Assembly: GCA_023666275.1 (NCBI GenBank)
Contig: JAMPCJ010000007.1
Coordinates: 1 to 64,000 of the forward strand
Source: Treponema brennaborense
GTDB lineage: Bacteria; Spirochaetota; Spirochaetia; Treponematales; Treponemataceae
Direction: 5' to 3'
DNA: 64,000 nucleotides
Positions 50,977 through 59,787 of the stretch are shown in pieces. The translations under genes and the position numbers were made by a program. The notes beneath the pieces were generated by a model. That model worked only from the letters and a program-made list of their open reading frames with translations, had not been told where the DNA came from and made no database searches. How positions within the stretch are numbered: the first letter of the stretch is position 1; each line of letters starts with the position of its first letter.

Positions 50977-51618
50977 ATGATATTTTACCTTGCATCAGGA
51001 AACCTGCACAAAAAGCAGGAAATGGCACAATTGTTCCCATCTGACGAAATACGAGTCCCGTCGGATGAGAACATACCGTTTAATCCCCAAGAAACAGGCG
51101 CTACATTCGTTGAAAACAGCTTGATAAAAGCGCGCTCTTTGTGGCAGCTGATAAAAAAACCGGTACTTGCGGATGATTCGGGTATCTGCGTACACGCGCT
51201 GAACGGAAGACCGGGAATTTATTCTTCCAGATATGCCGGAAAAAATATGCCGCAGGGAACAGCGGACGGGACCAAGCTGCCGCAATCGGAGCAAAACAGA
51301 CTGCTGCTGGAAGAAATGTCCGGCTGTGCGGATCGCCGATGTATGTATGTCTGCGCCATGGTATTTTACTACGGCGACAATCGTTTTTTTTCGGTGCAGG
51401 AAACCATGGAGGGACTGCTTGTAGAAAACATATCGCAAGCCGGCGGCACGGGCGGATTCGGGTACGATCCCATCGTCTTTATTCCGGAACTGAAAAAAAC
51501 TGTTGCGGAATTGACGGATGCCGAAAAAAATCTCATATCGCACCGCGGAAAAGCATGCGGAATTTTAATGCCGCTTATACGGCAGTTTTCGATCATGCAA
51601 AAACAATATACCGATTAA
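50977..51618 (+). CDS. rdgB: RdgB/HAM1 family non-canonical purine NTP pyrophosphatase
   Basis: This enzyme removes dITP, dXTP and similar non-canonical nucleotides from the pool. The opening ASGNLHKKQEMAQLF, the ADDSGICVHALNGRPGIYSS block and GGTGGFGYDPIVFIP are family signatures. Length of 213 residues is normal. It begins 34 bp after the sigma-like gene but has its own promoter. Convergent with the methyltransferase gene, with a shared terminator between. Confidence 0.93.
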   Translation: MIFYLASGNLHKKQEMAQLFPSDEIRVPSDENIPFNPQETGATFVENSLIKARSLWQLIKKPVLADDSGICVHALNGRPGIYSSRYAGKNMPQGTADGTKLPQSEQNRLLLEEMSGCADRRCMYVCAMVFYYGDNRFFSVQETMEGLLVENISQAGGTGGFGYDPIVFIPELKKTVAELTDAEKNLISHRGKACGILMPLIRQFSIMQKQYTD

Positions 51619-51621
51619 AAA

Positions 51622-51650
51622 TGCCGGCTGAAACCGCCGGCACATTTTTT
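51622..51650. terminator. Bidirectional terminator between rdgB and methyltransferase
   Basis: TGCCGGC (51622-51628) pairs with GCCGGCA (51636-51642) over a 7-nt loop, followed by TTTTTT on the plus side; on the minus side a run of T (complement of AAAAA at 51617-51621) follows. Confidence 0.8.
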
Positions 51651-51673
51651 CCGCCTGCCCTGCCTGCCGCAGC

Positions 51674-52327
51674 TTATTGTTTTTCAAACAGAAATATATC
51701 ATCGGATATTTTTTCGGCAAGATGCAGCGAAACCCGCTGTGCGCAAAGACGCAGCGAGTCTTCGGAATAAAACGATACGTGCGTCAAATCTTCTTTGTAC
51801 CACCAAGTTTCAAAATGTTCCGCCGGCTGCCGCCATATTTTAGTACCCACAGCGACAAAAGCGCCGGAACAGCAAACTTTCGCCAATTTTTCAAAATCGG
51901 CGGCAGGATTCTCGAAATGTTCCGCGACTTCCAAGCACGTTACCAAATCGGCGGCGTCAGGCGGCAGCTCCGGCTGAAAAAACGGATCCCAGCCGAACAA
52001 CCGCACAGACTGCGGAATTTTTCCGGAAGCGCGGTAGCGCTCAAGCAGCTGCAGCAGGCACGGAGCCGGTCCGCAGCCGTAATCCACTATAAAATCGATG
52101 CGGCTTATTTTTTCGAGAATCGGATCGATGAATTTTTTAAGGAACAGCAAATAGCCTTCATTTTCAAAAGTGTTGTTATGCAGCAAATAGCGCTGCTTTT
52201 GCAGTGCCGCCGGCATAAAATCTTCCGGCAAAACGGAAATTCCGCCGCAGTCGGCGCAAAAATTGTAGTGCCGCTTCCCGATTTTTTTCGCTTCGGCATG
52301 AAAAGAATTACAAAACACACAATTCAT
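51674..52327 (-). CDS. Class I SAM-dependent methyltransferase with zinc-ribbon start
   Basis: The 217-residue protein begins with two Cys pairs (MNCVFCNS, CADCGG) that look like a small zinc ribbon. A Rossmann methyltransferase core follows: VDYGCGPAPCLLQLLE is motif I, and ADLVTCLEVAEHFENP is motif IV-like. The substrate is unknown; a small-molecule or protein substrate is possible. ATG 52327 is chosen because the zinc ribbon begins there. Convergent with rdgB and divergent from the flagellin region. Confidence 0.82.
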   Translation of the reverse strand: MNCVFCNSFHAEAKKIGKRHYNFCADCGGISVLPEDFMPAALQKQRYLLHNNTFENEGYLLFLKKFIDPILEKISRIDFIVDYGCGPAPCLLQLLERYRASGKIPQSVRLFGWDPFFQPELPPDAADLVTCLEVAEHFENPAADFEKLAKVCCSGAFVAVGTKIWRQPAEHFETWWYKEDLTHVSFYSEDSLRLCAQRVSLHLAEKISDDIFLFEKQ

Positions 52328-52446
52328 GAAAAAAGTATGCTTTGTGCGAAAAAAAAATTCAAGATTTTTTATGTCTTTGCCGACAATATGTATGAGAAAA
52401 TCCCGGATAATAACTTCGTTGAAGTTCAAAGCAGGGATTTATCACC

Positions 52447-52501
52447 CGTGTAAAGTTGCACGTATGTAGCCTAAATATTGCACGCGTGTAACTTTTACAC
52501 A
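52447..52501 (+). promoter_or_regulatory. Regulatory region of first flagellin: inverted and direct repeats, sigma-28-like -35
   Basis: GTGTAAAGTTGCACG (about 52447-52462) and its near inverse CGTGTAACTTTTACAC (about 52485-52500) face each other; TTGCACG is repeated directly 22 bp apart (52456, 52478). TAAAGTTG (52451-52458) followed after 10 bp by GCCTAAAT (52469-52476) partly fits sigma-28 (TAAAGTTT-N11-GCCGATAA). The first flagellin starts 51 bp later, behind GGAGG. Confidence 0.4.
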
Positions 52502-52551
52502 CACAGAACAGCACGGACGTTGTTCTGAATATATTTCCATGGAGGAAAATT

Positions 52552-53412
52552 ATGGTCATCAACCACAACATGTCAGCAATGTATTCCAATCGCAGTCTGG
52601 GTATTTCTGTTTTGAGTACGCAGAAAGATATGGAAAAACTCTCTTCCGGCATGAGAATCAACCGGGCTGGCGATGATGCATCAGGACTTGCCGTTTCCGA
52701 AAAAATGCGCAGTCAAATCCGCGGTTTGAACATGGCTTCTCAGAACGCTTCAAACGGTATCAGTTTTATTCAGACAACAGAAGGCTATTTGCAGGAAACA
52801 ACTGATATTATCCAGCGTATCCGCGAACTCGCAGTTCAGGCTTCAAACGGTATTTATTCTGATGAAGATCGCATGCAGATTCAGGTTGAAGTTTCTCAGC
52901 TGGTTGCGGAAGTTGACCGCATTGCAAGTCAGGCACAGTTTAATGGCATGAACATGCTGACAGGTCGTTTTGCCCGTCAAACGGGAGAAAACGCTGTTAC
53001 CGCGTCCATGTGGTTTCACATCGGCTCGAATATGGATCAGCGCATGAGTGTATTCATCGGAACGATGACAGCCGAAGCGCTCGGTCTGCGGGAAATCGGA
53101 TCTGAAAACATTATGTCACTGGCTGCTCCGGATGATGCCAACCGTTCAATCGGTACACTCGATGAAGCTATTCTGAAAATCAACAAACAGAGAGCCGATC
53201 TCGGTGCTTACCAGAACCGCCTTGATACCGCTGTAAAAGGCATCGATATTGCTGCAGAAAACTTGCAGGCTTCGGAATCTCGTATCCGCGATACCGATAT
53301 GGCAAAACAGATGGTAGAGTTCACTAAAAACCAGGTATTGACACAGGCAGGAACGGCAATGCTTGCGCAGGCAAATGCACAGTCGCAAAATGTCTTGTCA
53401 TTGCTCCGGTAG
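52552..53412 (+). CDS. flaB: Periplasmic flagellar filament core protein (flagellin)
   Basis: The 286-residue protein is a short spirochaete flagellin made of the conserved helical D0/D1 ends only: [18 protein letters not shown] at the start, [20 protein letters not shown], and [20 protein letters not shown] with [16 protein letters not shown] at the end. FlaB proteins build the core of the periplasmic filament. GGAGGAAA precedes the ATG. A second, close paralogue follows at 53752. It cannot be decided from sequence which of FlaB1, FlaB2 or FlaB3 it is. Confidence 0.95.
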   Translation: MVINHNMSAMYSNRSLGISVLSTQKDMEKLSSGMRINRAGDDASGLAVSEKMRSQIRGLNMASQNASNGISFIQTTEGYLQETTDIIQRIRELAVQASNGIYSDEDRMQIQVEVSQLVAEVDRIASQAQFNGMNMLTGRFARQTGENAVTASMWFHIGSNMDQRMSVFIGTMTAEALGLREIGSENIMSLAAPDDANRSIGTLDEAILKINKQRADLGAYQNRLDTAVKGIDIAAENLQASESRIRDTDMAKQMVEFTKNQVLTQAGTAMLAQANAQSQNVLSLLR

Positions 53413-53423
53413 TGTACTATAAT
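53395..53423 (+). promoter_or_regulatory. Internal sigma-70-type promoter for the second flagellin
   Basis: TTGTCA (53395-53400) at the very end of the first flagellin gene, a 17-bp spacer and a perfect TATAAT (53418-53423) predict a start at about 53430, 320 nt before the second flagellin ATG. Confidence 0.6.
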
Positions 53424-53428
53424 AGCTG

Positions 53429-53751
53429 GCAGGGAAAGCAGCTGCGTTTTTTCAGTGATTGAAAACAAGCTGCTTTGTCCTGCGGGCTTGGCGCGTACTA
53501 TTTGATGTTTTCCCGTTTTAAACCGAATTATTTTTGCGTGTTTTAGCCACGCAATTGATCTTTGAAAAACTTTCCTGTGCTGTATGTAACAGTATGGACG
53601 GTTACCGCAAGCGGCAGCAGCAACTCCGCTTCGATAACAGTTCCTGCTGTATGGAGCTAAACGATACTGCCGAGGCGCAAAACAGCAGTATTGCCGTACA
53701 TACAGGGCTTAAGGCATGGAATGCCAAAAGTATAACACATGGAGGGTAACT
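53429..53751 (+). ncRNA. Structured leader (or small RNA) between the two flagellins
   Basis: The ~320-nt gap has no supported gene but many stems. A long imperfect stem pairs 53429-53442 with 53469-53483. GCGTG/CACGC closes a small loop near 53537-53552. A 9-bp stem CTGTATGTA (53580-53588) with TACATACAG (53697-53705) encloses CCGC-AA-GCGG (53605-53614), a CAGCAG/CTGCTG stem and ATACTGC (53664-53670) with GCAGTAT (53685-53691). The block CAGTAT (53590-53595) can pair with ATACTG instead, so two states exclude each other. The predicted promoter at 53395-53423 would start it. No known riboswitch was recognised. Confidence 0.45.
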
Positions 53752-54609
53752 ATGATTATCAATCACAACATGAGTTCCATGTATGCCAACCGTAATTTGG
53801 GGATTTCCAATTCGCAGGTTATGGGCAACATAGAAAAACTCAGTTCTGGTCAGCGCATAAACAAAGCTGGCGATGACGCATCGGGCTTAGCTGTTTCCGA
53901 AAAAATGCGGTCTCAAATCCGCGGATTGAACCAGGCTGAAAAGAATATTCAGAACGGCGTATCATTCATTCAGACAACAGAAGGCTATTTGCAGGAAACG
54001 ACTGATATTCTGCAGCGCATCCGTGAACTTTCAGTGCAGTCGGCAAACGGTATTTATTCCGATGAAGACCGAATGCAGATTCAGGTTGAAGTTTCACAGC
54101 TGGTTGCGGAAGTCGACCGCATCGCAAGTCAAGCGCAGTTTAACGGCATGAACATGCTGACGGGCGGTTTCGCTACCGATTCCGCATCGGGACGGATCAT
54201 GCAGCTGCATATCGGCGCAAACGTTGACCAAAACGAGCGTATCTTTATTGGAACAATGACTGCTCAGGCGCTTGGTTTGGCCGGCGCGCAGGGAGCGACT
54301 GATGAAAATCTTTCCATCGCTTCTCCGGATGCCGCAAATATGGCTATCGCGAAGGTCGATGAGGCATTGAAATCCGTAAGCAGACAGCGCGCGGATCTGG
54401 GTGCCTATCAGAATCGTTTTGAAACTGCCGCAAAAGGAATCGCGGTCGCAGCTGAAAACACACAGGCTGCCGAATCTCGTATCCGCGACACAGACATGGC
54501 GCAGCAGATGGTAGAGTACACCAAAAACCAGATTCTCACACAATCCGGAACAGCTATGCTTGCACAGGCAAACGCTCAATCACAAAATGTATTGAGACTG
54601 CTGTCGTAG
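53752..54609 (+). CDS. flaB: Periplasmic flagellar filament core protein (flagellin), second copy
   Basis: The 285-residue protein is a close paralogue of the preceding flagellin, sharing [18 protein letters not shown] at the start, [20 protein letters not shown] in the middle and [15 protein letters not shown] at the end; the main differences are in the central ~60 residues. GGAGGGTAAC is before ATG 53752. It follows a long structured leader with its own promoter, which suggests separate regulation from the first copy. A terminator follows at 54672-54706. Confidence 0.95.
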   Translation: MIINHNMSSMYANRNLGISNSQVMGNIEKLSSGQRINKAGDDASGLAVSEKMRSQIRGLNQAEKNIQNGVSFIQTTEGYLQETTDILQRIRELSVQSANGIYSDEDRMQIQVEVSQLVAEVDRIASQAQFNGMNMLTGGFATDSASGRIMQLHIGANVDQNERIFIGTMTAQALGLAGAQGATDENLSIASPDAANMAIAKVDEALKSVSRQRADLGAYQNRFETAAKGIAVAAENTQAAESRIRDTDMAQQMVEYTKNQILTQSGTAMLAQANAQSQNVLRLLS

Positions 54610-54671
54610 GTGTACAAAAGAATCATTGAAGAGATTTCTGGATGTCATCTTTTTAATGATCTGCAACGGAA

Positions 54672-54706
54672 ACACAGAAGAGGTGCGCCCCTCTTCTGTG
54701 TTTTTT
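54672..54706 (+). terminator. Terminator after the second flagellin
   Basis: A 12-bp stem (54672-54683 with 54690-54701) with a 6-nt loop is followed by six T. Confidence 0.85.
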
Positions 54707-54770
54707 GCAGGAAAAAAGGTTTTCCGAAACAGAAAAACATGTTTCTTACTTATTTCAAGGAGGATGCCCT

Positions 54771-55136
54771 ATGAGTATTGCTGTAAACAACATTGGGCAC
54801 AATTCGGCAACGGATGGCCGGACTATTCATATAAATATATCGCCGCCTGCTGCTCAGCAGCAAGCGGAACAAAAAGCCGACATAACGCAAACCGCGGCGG
54901 ATGTATCGCGGGAACTCGAAAACATAAATAAGCAAGTCGCAAAACTGCAGGATATTTCGAATATTTTAGGACGAAAGCTTGTTTTCAATGTAAATAAAGA
55001 TTTGGGAAAAGTTGTTGTCAAGATCGTTGATCCAGAAACCGATAAGGTTATTAAGGAGATTCCGTCCGCAGACATTCAAAAACTCCAAATACGAATCAAA
55101 GAAACTTTGGGGCTTCTGATCGACGAAAAAATTTAA
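54771..55136 (+). CDS. flaG: FlaG family flagellar protein
   Basis: The 121-residue protein has the FlaG layout: a variable N-terminus and a conserved C-terminal half with DISNILGRKLVFNVNKDLGK and DPETDKVIKEIPSADIQKL. FlaG affects filament length or assembly in other bacteria. AAGGAGG precedes the ATG at 54771. fliD follows 27 bp later, so both are in one transcript. Confidence 0.88.
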   Translation: MSIAVNNIGHNSATDGRTIHINISPPAAQQQAEQKADITQTAADVSRELENINKQVAKLQDISNILGRKLVFNVNKDLGKVVVKIVDPETDKVIKEIPSADIQKLQIRIKETLGLLIDEKI

Positions 55137-55163
55137 CGCTCAGCGGACGCATGTAGATTACAC

Positions 55164-57179
55164 ATGCCCGAAATCAATATTCCCGGCGTCAGCGACAAAT
55201 ACAAAACAAATGATCTCGTAAAAAGCCTTGTGGAAGTGGAAAAAATTCCGCTGAACAGGGAAAAAGAACGCCTTGAAACGTTTAAAGTCGAACAGGAAAA
55301 TTGGCGGCGGGTAAATCAGCACATGACTTCGCTCAGAGAATCCGCCCGTTCTCTTTATTCATACGACAATCCGTTCAACAATAAAATCGCGTCTTCGACA
55401 GACGAACAGGCAGTATCCGCCATTCCTGCCAGGGATGCAGCGATAGAATCGTTTAAAATAGAAGTAAAAAAAACAGCGTCGGCGGACAGATTTTTATCGG
55501 ACCCGCTGAAAAAAGACGCATCTGTTCCGGCAGGCACATACACATACACAGCAGGGGATTCATCCGTTCAATTCAAATGGAAAGGCGGCAGGCTGGAAGA
55601 CTTCGTGTCGGGACTGAACAGACGCGGCGGACAAACGGTAAAAGCCTCGATTATCGGACTGACGGCAGACACCCGCGCATTGCTGATTGAAGGTCTGAAA
55701 ACGGGAAAAAAGAACGCGCTTATTTTTTCCGATGACGCGGAAAAATACGGCATCGATATCGGAATGATTCGAAAGGTGCAGTCCAAATCGGATGAATTTT
55801 TCCCGGACAGCATGATAAAAACAGCGGCCGGAAATCTTTCCGCAGAAAAAATAATTTCCACACGGGAATCGGCGCTGCTTCCGCCCGAATCCGGTTTTCA
55901 ATGGGCGCTTCCCTCTTCCGTGAAGGGCGATGTTTCCCAAAAATTGGAATTTTCGGTTAAGACGGCACAAACAGCGGACATTACCGAGCAGGAAAACAGC
56001 AGTCTTTTGGAACCGGTATTGCCGTCGCCGCCGGAAATACAATTCCGCGGAATTCACATTTCAAATGAAGATTCGGAAACGACGCTGCCGCCCGCACCGC
56101 CGAGAGAACCGCGGCAGCCGGTGGAAGATGACGCAGCGGTATTTGTTATTTTATCGAACGGCAAAGAGCAAAAACTTGAAAACATTGCGGCTGCCGGCGG
56201 CGAAAAAACATATTCGGTTTCAATCGCGGAATATCCGGATGCTGCCGCAATAGCCGTCAGGAACAGAAATACCGGAAAAGAACTGACTGTTTCCTCGATT
56301 AAGTCGTTCAACGCAAATGCCGCACTCGGTTTTGAACCGGTGCAGCCTATTTCGACCGCCGATGACGCGCAGCTGAAATACGAAGGTATTCCGCTTTCAC
56401 GGCCCGACAACACTATTGACGATATTGTGCCCGGCGTTACGCTGAACCTTTCCGACGTTACGGAAAAACCCGCAGTCATTTCCGTAAAGCCGGATATAGA
56501 GTCGGCAAAAGAGGCATTGATAACATTTACCGGCAAATACAATCAGCTGATAGCGGAACTGAACATTCTGACGCAGAACAAGCCCGAAATAATTACCGAA
56601 TTATCGTATCTTACGGATGAAGAAGCAGAAGCAGCGCGCAAACGGCTTGGAGCGCTGCAAAGTGATTTTTCGCTGAAAAACGAACGCAGCGCACTGCAGC
56701 GGATTCTGTCAGCCTCATATCAGCCGGCAGCAGACGCACAAATCAAAGTTTTGCAGCAAGCCGGCATATCGACACAAAGCGTTTCAAGCGGAACGACGAT
56801 TTCTTCATCGCAGCTGAGGGGCTATCTTGAAATCGACGAAAAAAAACTTGATGCCGCGCTGCAAGACAATATCGACGCAGTACGGCTTTTATTCGGTTTT
56901 GACGCGGATGATGACAAAATAGTCGATAACGGAATTGCGTACCTGCTTGACAAAAATCTGCAGGCGTATGTTCAAACAGGCGGCATTCTCTCGACAAAAA
57001 CGAACGGATTAAATTCAAAAATACAGACAAGCGAAAAACAAATACAAAAACTGGAAACTCAAGTTGCAGCGAAAGAACAGGAATTAAAACGAAAATACGG
57101 ACAGATGCAGGGTACATTGAATAGTCTTGAATCGCAGTCAAACAGTATTTCGAATTTTAATAGGCAGTATGAAAAATGA
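55164..57179 (+). CDS. fliD: Flagellar filament-capping protein FliD
   Basis: FliD (hook-associated protein 2) caps the filament and helps flagellin polymerise. The 671-residue protein starts MPEINIPGVSDKYKTNDLVK and has the N-terminal coiled part (~20-70); the C-terminal FliD domain (~430-671) has a coiled-coil end (KNLQAYVQTGGILSTKTNGL, then QKLETQVAAKEQELKRKYG). The middle (~230-420) is variable and has a Pro-rich linker (PPAPPREPRQPVEDD). The start codon has no strong Shine-Dalgarno. The stop overlaps the beginning of the next frame. Confidence 0.92.
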   Translation: MPEINIPGVSDKYKTNDLVKSLVEVEKIPLNREKERLETFKVEQENWRRVNQHMTSLRESARSLYSYDNPFNNKIASSTDEQAVSAIPARDAAIESFKIEVKKTASADRFLSDPLKKDASVPAGTYTYTAGDSSVQFKWKGGRLEDFVSGLNRRGGQTVKASIIGLTADTRALLIEGLKTGKKNALIFSDDAEKYGIDIGMIRKVQSKSDEFFPDSMIKTAAGNLSAEKIISTRESALLPPESGFQWALPSSVKGDVSQKLEFSVKTAQTADITEQENSSLLEPVLPSPPEIQFRGIHISNEDSETTLPPAPPREPRQPVEDDAAVFVILSNGKEQKLENIAAAGGEKTYSVSIAEYPDAAAIAVRNRNTGKELTVSSIKSFNANAALGFEPVQPISTADDAQLKYEGIPLSRPDNTIDDIVPGVTLNLSDVTEKPAVISVKPDIESAKEALITFTGKYNQLIAELNILTQNKPEIITELSYLTDEEAEAARKRLGALQSDFSLKNERSALQRILSASYQPAADAQIKVLQQAGISTQSVSSGTTISSSQLRGYLEIDEKKLDAALQDNIDAVRLLFGFDADDDKIVDNGIAYLLDKNLQAYVQTGGILSTKTNGLNSKIQTSEKQIQKLETQVAAKEQELKRKYGQMQGTLNSLESQSNSISNFNRQYEK

Positions 57180-57193
57180 CAGGAGGACATGAC

Positions 57194-57811
57194 ATGATTT
57201 TTTTCGTAAACGGCATGCAGACAAATATAACGCTGGAAACCGAAAAAACAGTCGGCGATGTGCTTAATGCTTTTGAAGTGGAATGTGAAAAAAACAACGC
57301 GACAATCATCGGCGTTTCTATCAACGATAAAAAAATTCCGGCAGATTTGCTCGACGAACAATTCAAGACCTCTCTTGAAGTTACGGAAAAAATAGAAGTT
57401 TCCACTGTCGCGGCAAAAGATTTGCAGCTGGCATTTAAGGAAATTGCGGAACAAAGCAATGTCCTTGCGGAAAAAATGCGCAGCGTGCCGATGGAACTGC
57501 AAAGTGGAAAAGATTCAGAAGCTGCAAAAACACTTTCCGAGTTCGCCGATTTTTTCGATTGTTTTTGCAGAACCGTTACGCTTTCTGCTTTATTCCCGGC
57601 AATTTTTTCGAATTTAAAAGTGGGAAACGAAACCGTGTACCGATTTCTCGATATTTGCGCGCCGCTGCTGATCGATTTGCAAAACGCAATGGAACAAAAA
57701 GATTCCGTGATGACAGGAGATCTTGCAGAATACGAATTCGCGCCGCGGCTTGCAGATATAAGCTGCATGGCAAATACTGCCGCTAAAATAGAAATACTGG
57801 ATCCGCAATGA
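57194..57811 (+). CDS. Hypothetical protein of the flagellar operon
   Basis: The 205-residue protein has a mostly helical, acidic sequence with a small beta-rich start (MIFFVNGMQTNITLETEKTV). It has no signal or membrane segment. AGGAGG sits at 57181-57186, which selects the ATG at 57194. It lies between fliD and the PilZ gene, overlapping the latter by 4 bp. Position suggests a flagellar export chaperone (FliS/FliT-like role), but no recognisable FliS or FliT motif supports it; function stays open. Confidence 0.65.
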   Translation: MIFFVNGMQTNITLETEKTVGDVLNAFEVECEKNNATIIGVSINDKKIPADLLDEQFKTSLEVTEKIEVSTVAAKDLQLAFKEIAEQSNVLAEKMRSVPMELQSGKDSEAAKTLSEFADFFDCFCRTVTLSALFPAIFSNLKVGNETVYRFLDICAPLLIDLQNAMEQKDSVMTGDLAEYEFAPRLADISCMANTAAKIEILDPQ

Positions 57812-58887
57812 AATATTTTCTTTTGCCGCCGCCGGGAATCCGTCAAAATCCATTTATATACACGGTAATCATTGCAGCACTTGCAGCAGCCGCACTGCTT
57901 GTCATTGTGAACGCCCTGCTGATTTTGCTGCGGCCGAAAAACAACCGTAATTCCTCGGAACGAAACCTGCTGTACGCGCTGAAGGAAACGGCACAACTGC
58001 TGAAACTCACCGACGCCGAAAAAAGATTTCTGAAAAATCTATGCAAGCAATACAAAATTGCCGTTACTTTGCAAAATATAAAGGATACACAGCAAATAGA
58101 TTCATTATTCAAAACGGCATATCATGAGCTTTCGGCACAAAAAAATAAAGCAGCGGCGCAGATGCAAATAGCTTTGCTTTTTTCGATACGGGAAAAATTC
58201 GAGCAGTTCCGCTTGAAAAAGCTGCAGATTTTTTCCAGCATGCAAATACCTTCCGGAAAAATCATGCAATATACTGCTTGCGACGGTACTCGGCATCAGC
58301 TGACGCTGACATCGAATACAAAAGATGCGATGACATTAAAAATTCCCCAGGCTTTGCTTGCGCCGGACATAAAGCCGGAGCCGCTTTCAAAAATAAAACT
58401 TACATTTGAAGCGGGAATTTCAGACATATATACGATGCACTGCCGCGTATTGCGCTATCAGCGGACAGGCGATAATGAAATAATAATTTCTCATACCGCG
58501 GATATTGCTATTACGCGCCAATACAGCTGCAAAGATATTTTATCTTCAACTACATGTATTTTTTCCGCAGTAAAAGTTGTCAATGCCGGCAATGAAAAAA
58601 AGGGAAAAAAAGAATATCTTCCGCAGCCCAAAAAGTACAACGGCATTCTTGACGATATTTCCGTGAGCGGGTGCAGTCTCAGAACAAATCTCAATATCCG
58701 AGAGAAACAATATATTTATCTGAAAATACAAATTCTCAAAGATACTTTTTTTGAAATTATAGGAATTATTACATCAAACACATTTGTCGCAGATTCCTGC
58801 GAATTCATTTTGCGCATAAAACTGATACAAATGGAACGGCAGGCAAGAAATCTGCTGCTGGCAAAAATATACGGATATCTGGATTGA
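57808..58887 (+). CDS. PilZ-domain protein with N-terminal membrane anchor
   Basis: The 359-residue protein has a transmembrane helix at about 17-45 and a charged helical stretch to ~150. A beta-rich module at ~160-250 could be a PilZN-like domain. The PilZ part at ~250-340 includes the DxSxSG motif in YNGILDDISVSGCSLRTN; the RxxxR motif is not clear (KKGKKEY precedes), so c-di-GMP binding is uncertain. It presumably couples c-di-GMP to motility. It overlaps the upstream gene by 4 bp. Confidence 0.75.
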   Translation: MKYFLLPPPGIRQNPFIYTVIIAALAAAALLVIVNALLILLRPKNNRNSSERNLLYALKETAQLLKLTDAEKRFLKNLCKQYKIAVTLQNIKDTQQIDSLFKTAYHELSAQKNKAAAQMQIALLFSIREKFEQFRLKKLQIFSSMQIPSGKIMQYTACDGTRHQLTLTSNTKDAMTLKIPQALLAPDIKPEPLSKIKLTFEAGISDIYTMHCRVLRYQRTGDNEIIISHTADIAITRQYSCKDILSSTTCIFSAVKVVNAGNEKKGKKEYLPQPKKYNGILDDISVSGCSLRTNLNIREKQYIYLKIQILKDTFFEIIGIITSNTFVADSCEFILRIKLIQMERQARNLLLAKIYGYLD

Positions 58888-58903
58888 AGGAGTTTGCTCG
58901 AAA

Positions 58904-58946
58904 AATGAACAATGCTCGCCGCAAAACGCACGAAGCATTGTTCATT
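58904..58946 (+). other. Perfect 13-bp hairpin after the PilZ gene
   Basis: AATGAACAATGCT (58904-58916) pairs with AGCATTGTTCATT (58934-58946) over a 17-nt loop, with no T-run. A short basic open frame (ATG 58905, stop overlapping the next start at 59073-59075) runs through it; I do not call that a gene. Together these occupy the 184-bp gap. Confidence 0.6.
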
Positions 58947-59071
58947 CTCATGAAGTATTGCAGTCGGGATTTAATATCCGCATTACGGCGCAAGCGGCGG
59001 GATATCAAACCTTTCGCACAAATAAAATATCTTGACGATTCTGTCAGATTTATACTAAAGTTGAGGGTGCT

Positions 59072-59335
59072 ATGAAAATCTTAGAATTACGTAATCTGCA
59101 AAGAGAAGAAGGATATATTTACTACAGACGTAATTTTACCGCAGATGCTGTAATTGAAGTGCCAATCAAAACAATCGAAACGCCTATTTCTTTCAGCATA
59201 GAAATGGGTCCGACAGGGAACAAAGAAATAGAAATAGAATTCGGCAAAACGCCGGATTATCCTCTTGTACCGGTTATAAAAAGTTTGAAAGAATTCATTT
59301 TGAGCGCGGATACAGAGGGAACTTTGCCGTTATGA
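59072..59335 (+). CDS. Small conserved hypothetical protein
   Basis: The 87-residue product is mostly beta (KILELRNLQREEGYIYYRRN; AVIEVPIKTIETPISFSIEM) with a C-terminal helix. No motif is recognised. It directly overlaps tsaE by 4 bp (ATGA), so it is co-transcribed with tsaE-tsaB. A weak promoter (TTGACG at 59032, TATACT at 59051; spacer only 13 bp) lies upstream. Confidence 0.65.
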   Translation: MKILELRNLQREEGYIYYRRNFTADAVIEVPIKTIETPISFSIEMGPTGNKEIEIEFGKTPDYPLVPVIKSLKEFILSADTEGTLPL

Positions 59336-59787
59336 AATTCACAACCGATTCCCCGGAAGAAACAATAGCGCTGGGGCGCGAAATAGGACAGCGTTTGCAG
59401 GCGGGAGATATTATAGCATTTGAAGGATCGCTTGCCGCCGGAAAAACAACACTGACAAAAGGCATTGCCGAAGCTCTCGGCATAAAAGAAACCATAACCA
59501 GCCCGACATTCACGCTTATTTCCGAATATACCGGACGGCTGCCGTTGTATCACATGGATGTGTACAGACTTAATTCCGCGGAAGATTTTATCGAAATCGG
59601 CGGCGAAGAACTGCTGTACGGCAGCGGCGTTTGCATTATCGAATGGAGTGAAAAAATAAAAGAAACGCTGCCGGATTCAGCCATCACTATTTCAATAAAA
59701 TCAACCGGAACAGATTCCCGGCTGATTGATATTTCAAACTGGAACATCAATCCTTTTTCAGCAGACTTTATTACGGAGAACGTATGA
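59332..59787 (+). CDS. tsaE: tRNA t6A biosynthesis ATPase TsaE
   Basis: TsaE is the ATPase of the complex that makes N6-threonylcarbamoyladenosine at A37 of ANN-decoding tRNAs. The P-loop EGSLAAGKTTLTKG is at residues ~31-44, followed by TSPTFTLISEY and the HMDVYRL motif typical of the family. At 151 residues it has normal length. It overlaps tsaB by 4 bp, so the pair is translated together. Confidence 0.95.
   Translation: MKFTTDSPEETIALGREIGQRLQAGDIIAFEGSLAAGKTTLTKGIAEALGIKETITSPTFTLISEYTGRLPLYHMDVYRLNSAEDFIEIGGEELLYGSGVCIIEWSEKIKETLPDSAITISIKSTGTDSRLIDISNWNINPFSADFITENV

Noticed and set aside
52379-52386. Sigma-28 -10 (GCCGACAA) for the first flagellin
   Set aside because: It lies 166 bp from the ATG with CAAG at the -35 position, where TAAA is expected; the site at 52451-52476 is closer and has a better -35.
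53534-53749. 71-codon frame between the flagellins
   Set aside because: There is no Shine-Dalgarno and the sequence is better explained by RNA stems; the translation shows no domain.
57194-57811. FliS or FliT chaperone assignment
   Set aside because: The position is suggestive but no FliS or FliT sequence pattern could be seen.
58905-59075. Small basic protein gene
   Set aside because: The start is 12 nt from GGAG and the frame includes a perfect inverted repeat; recorded only as a possibility.
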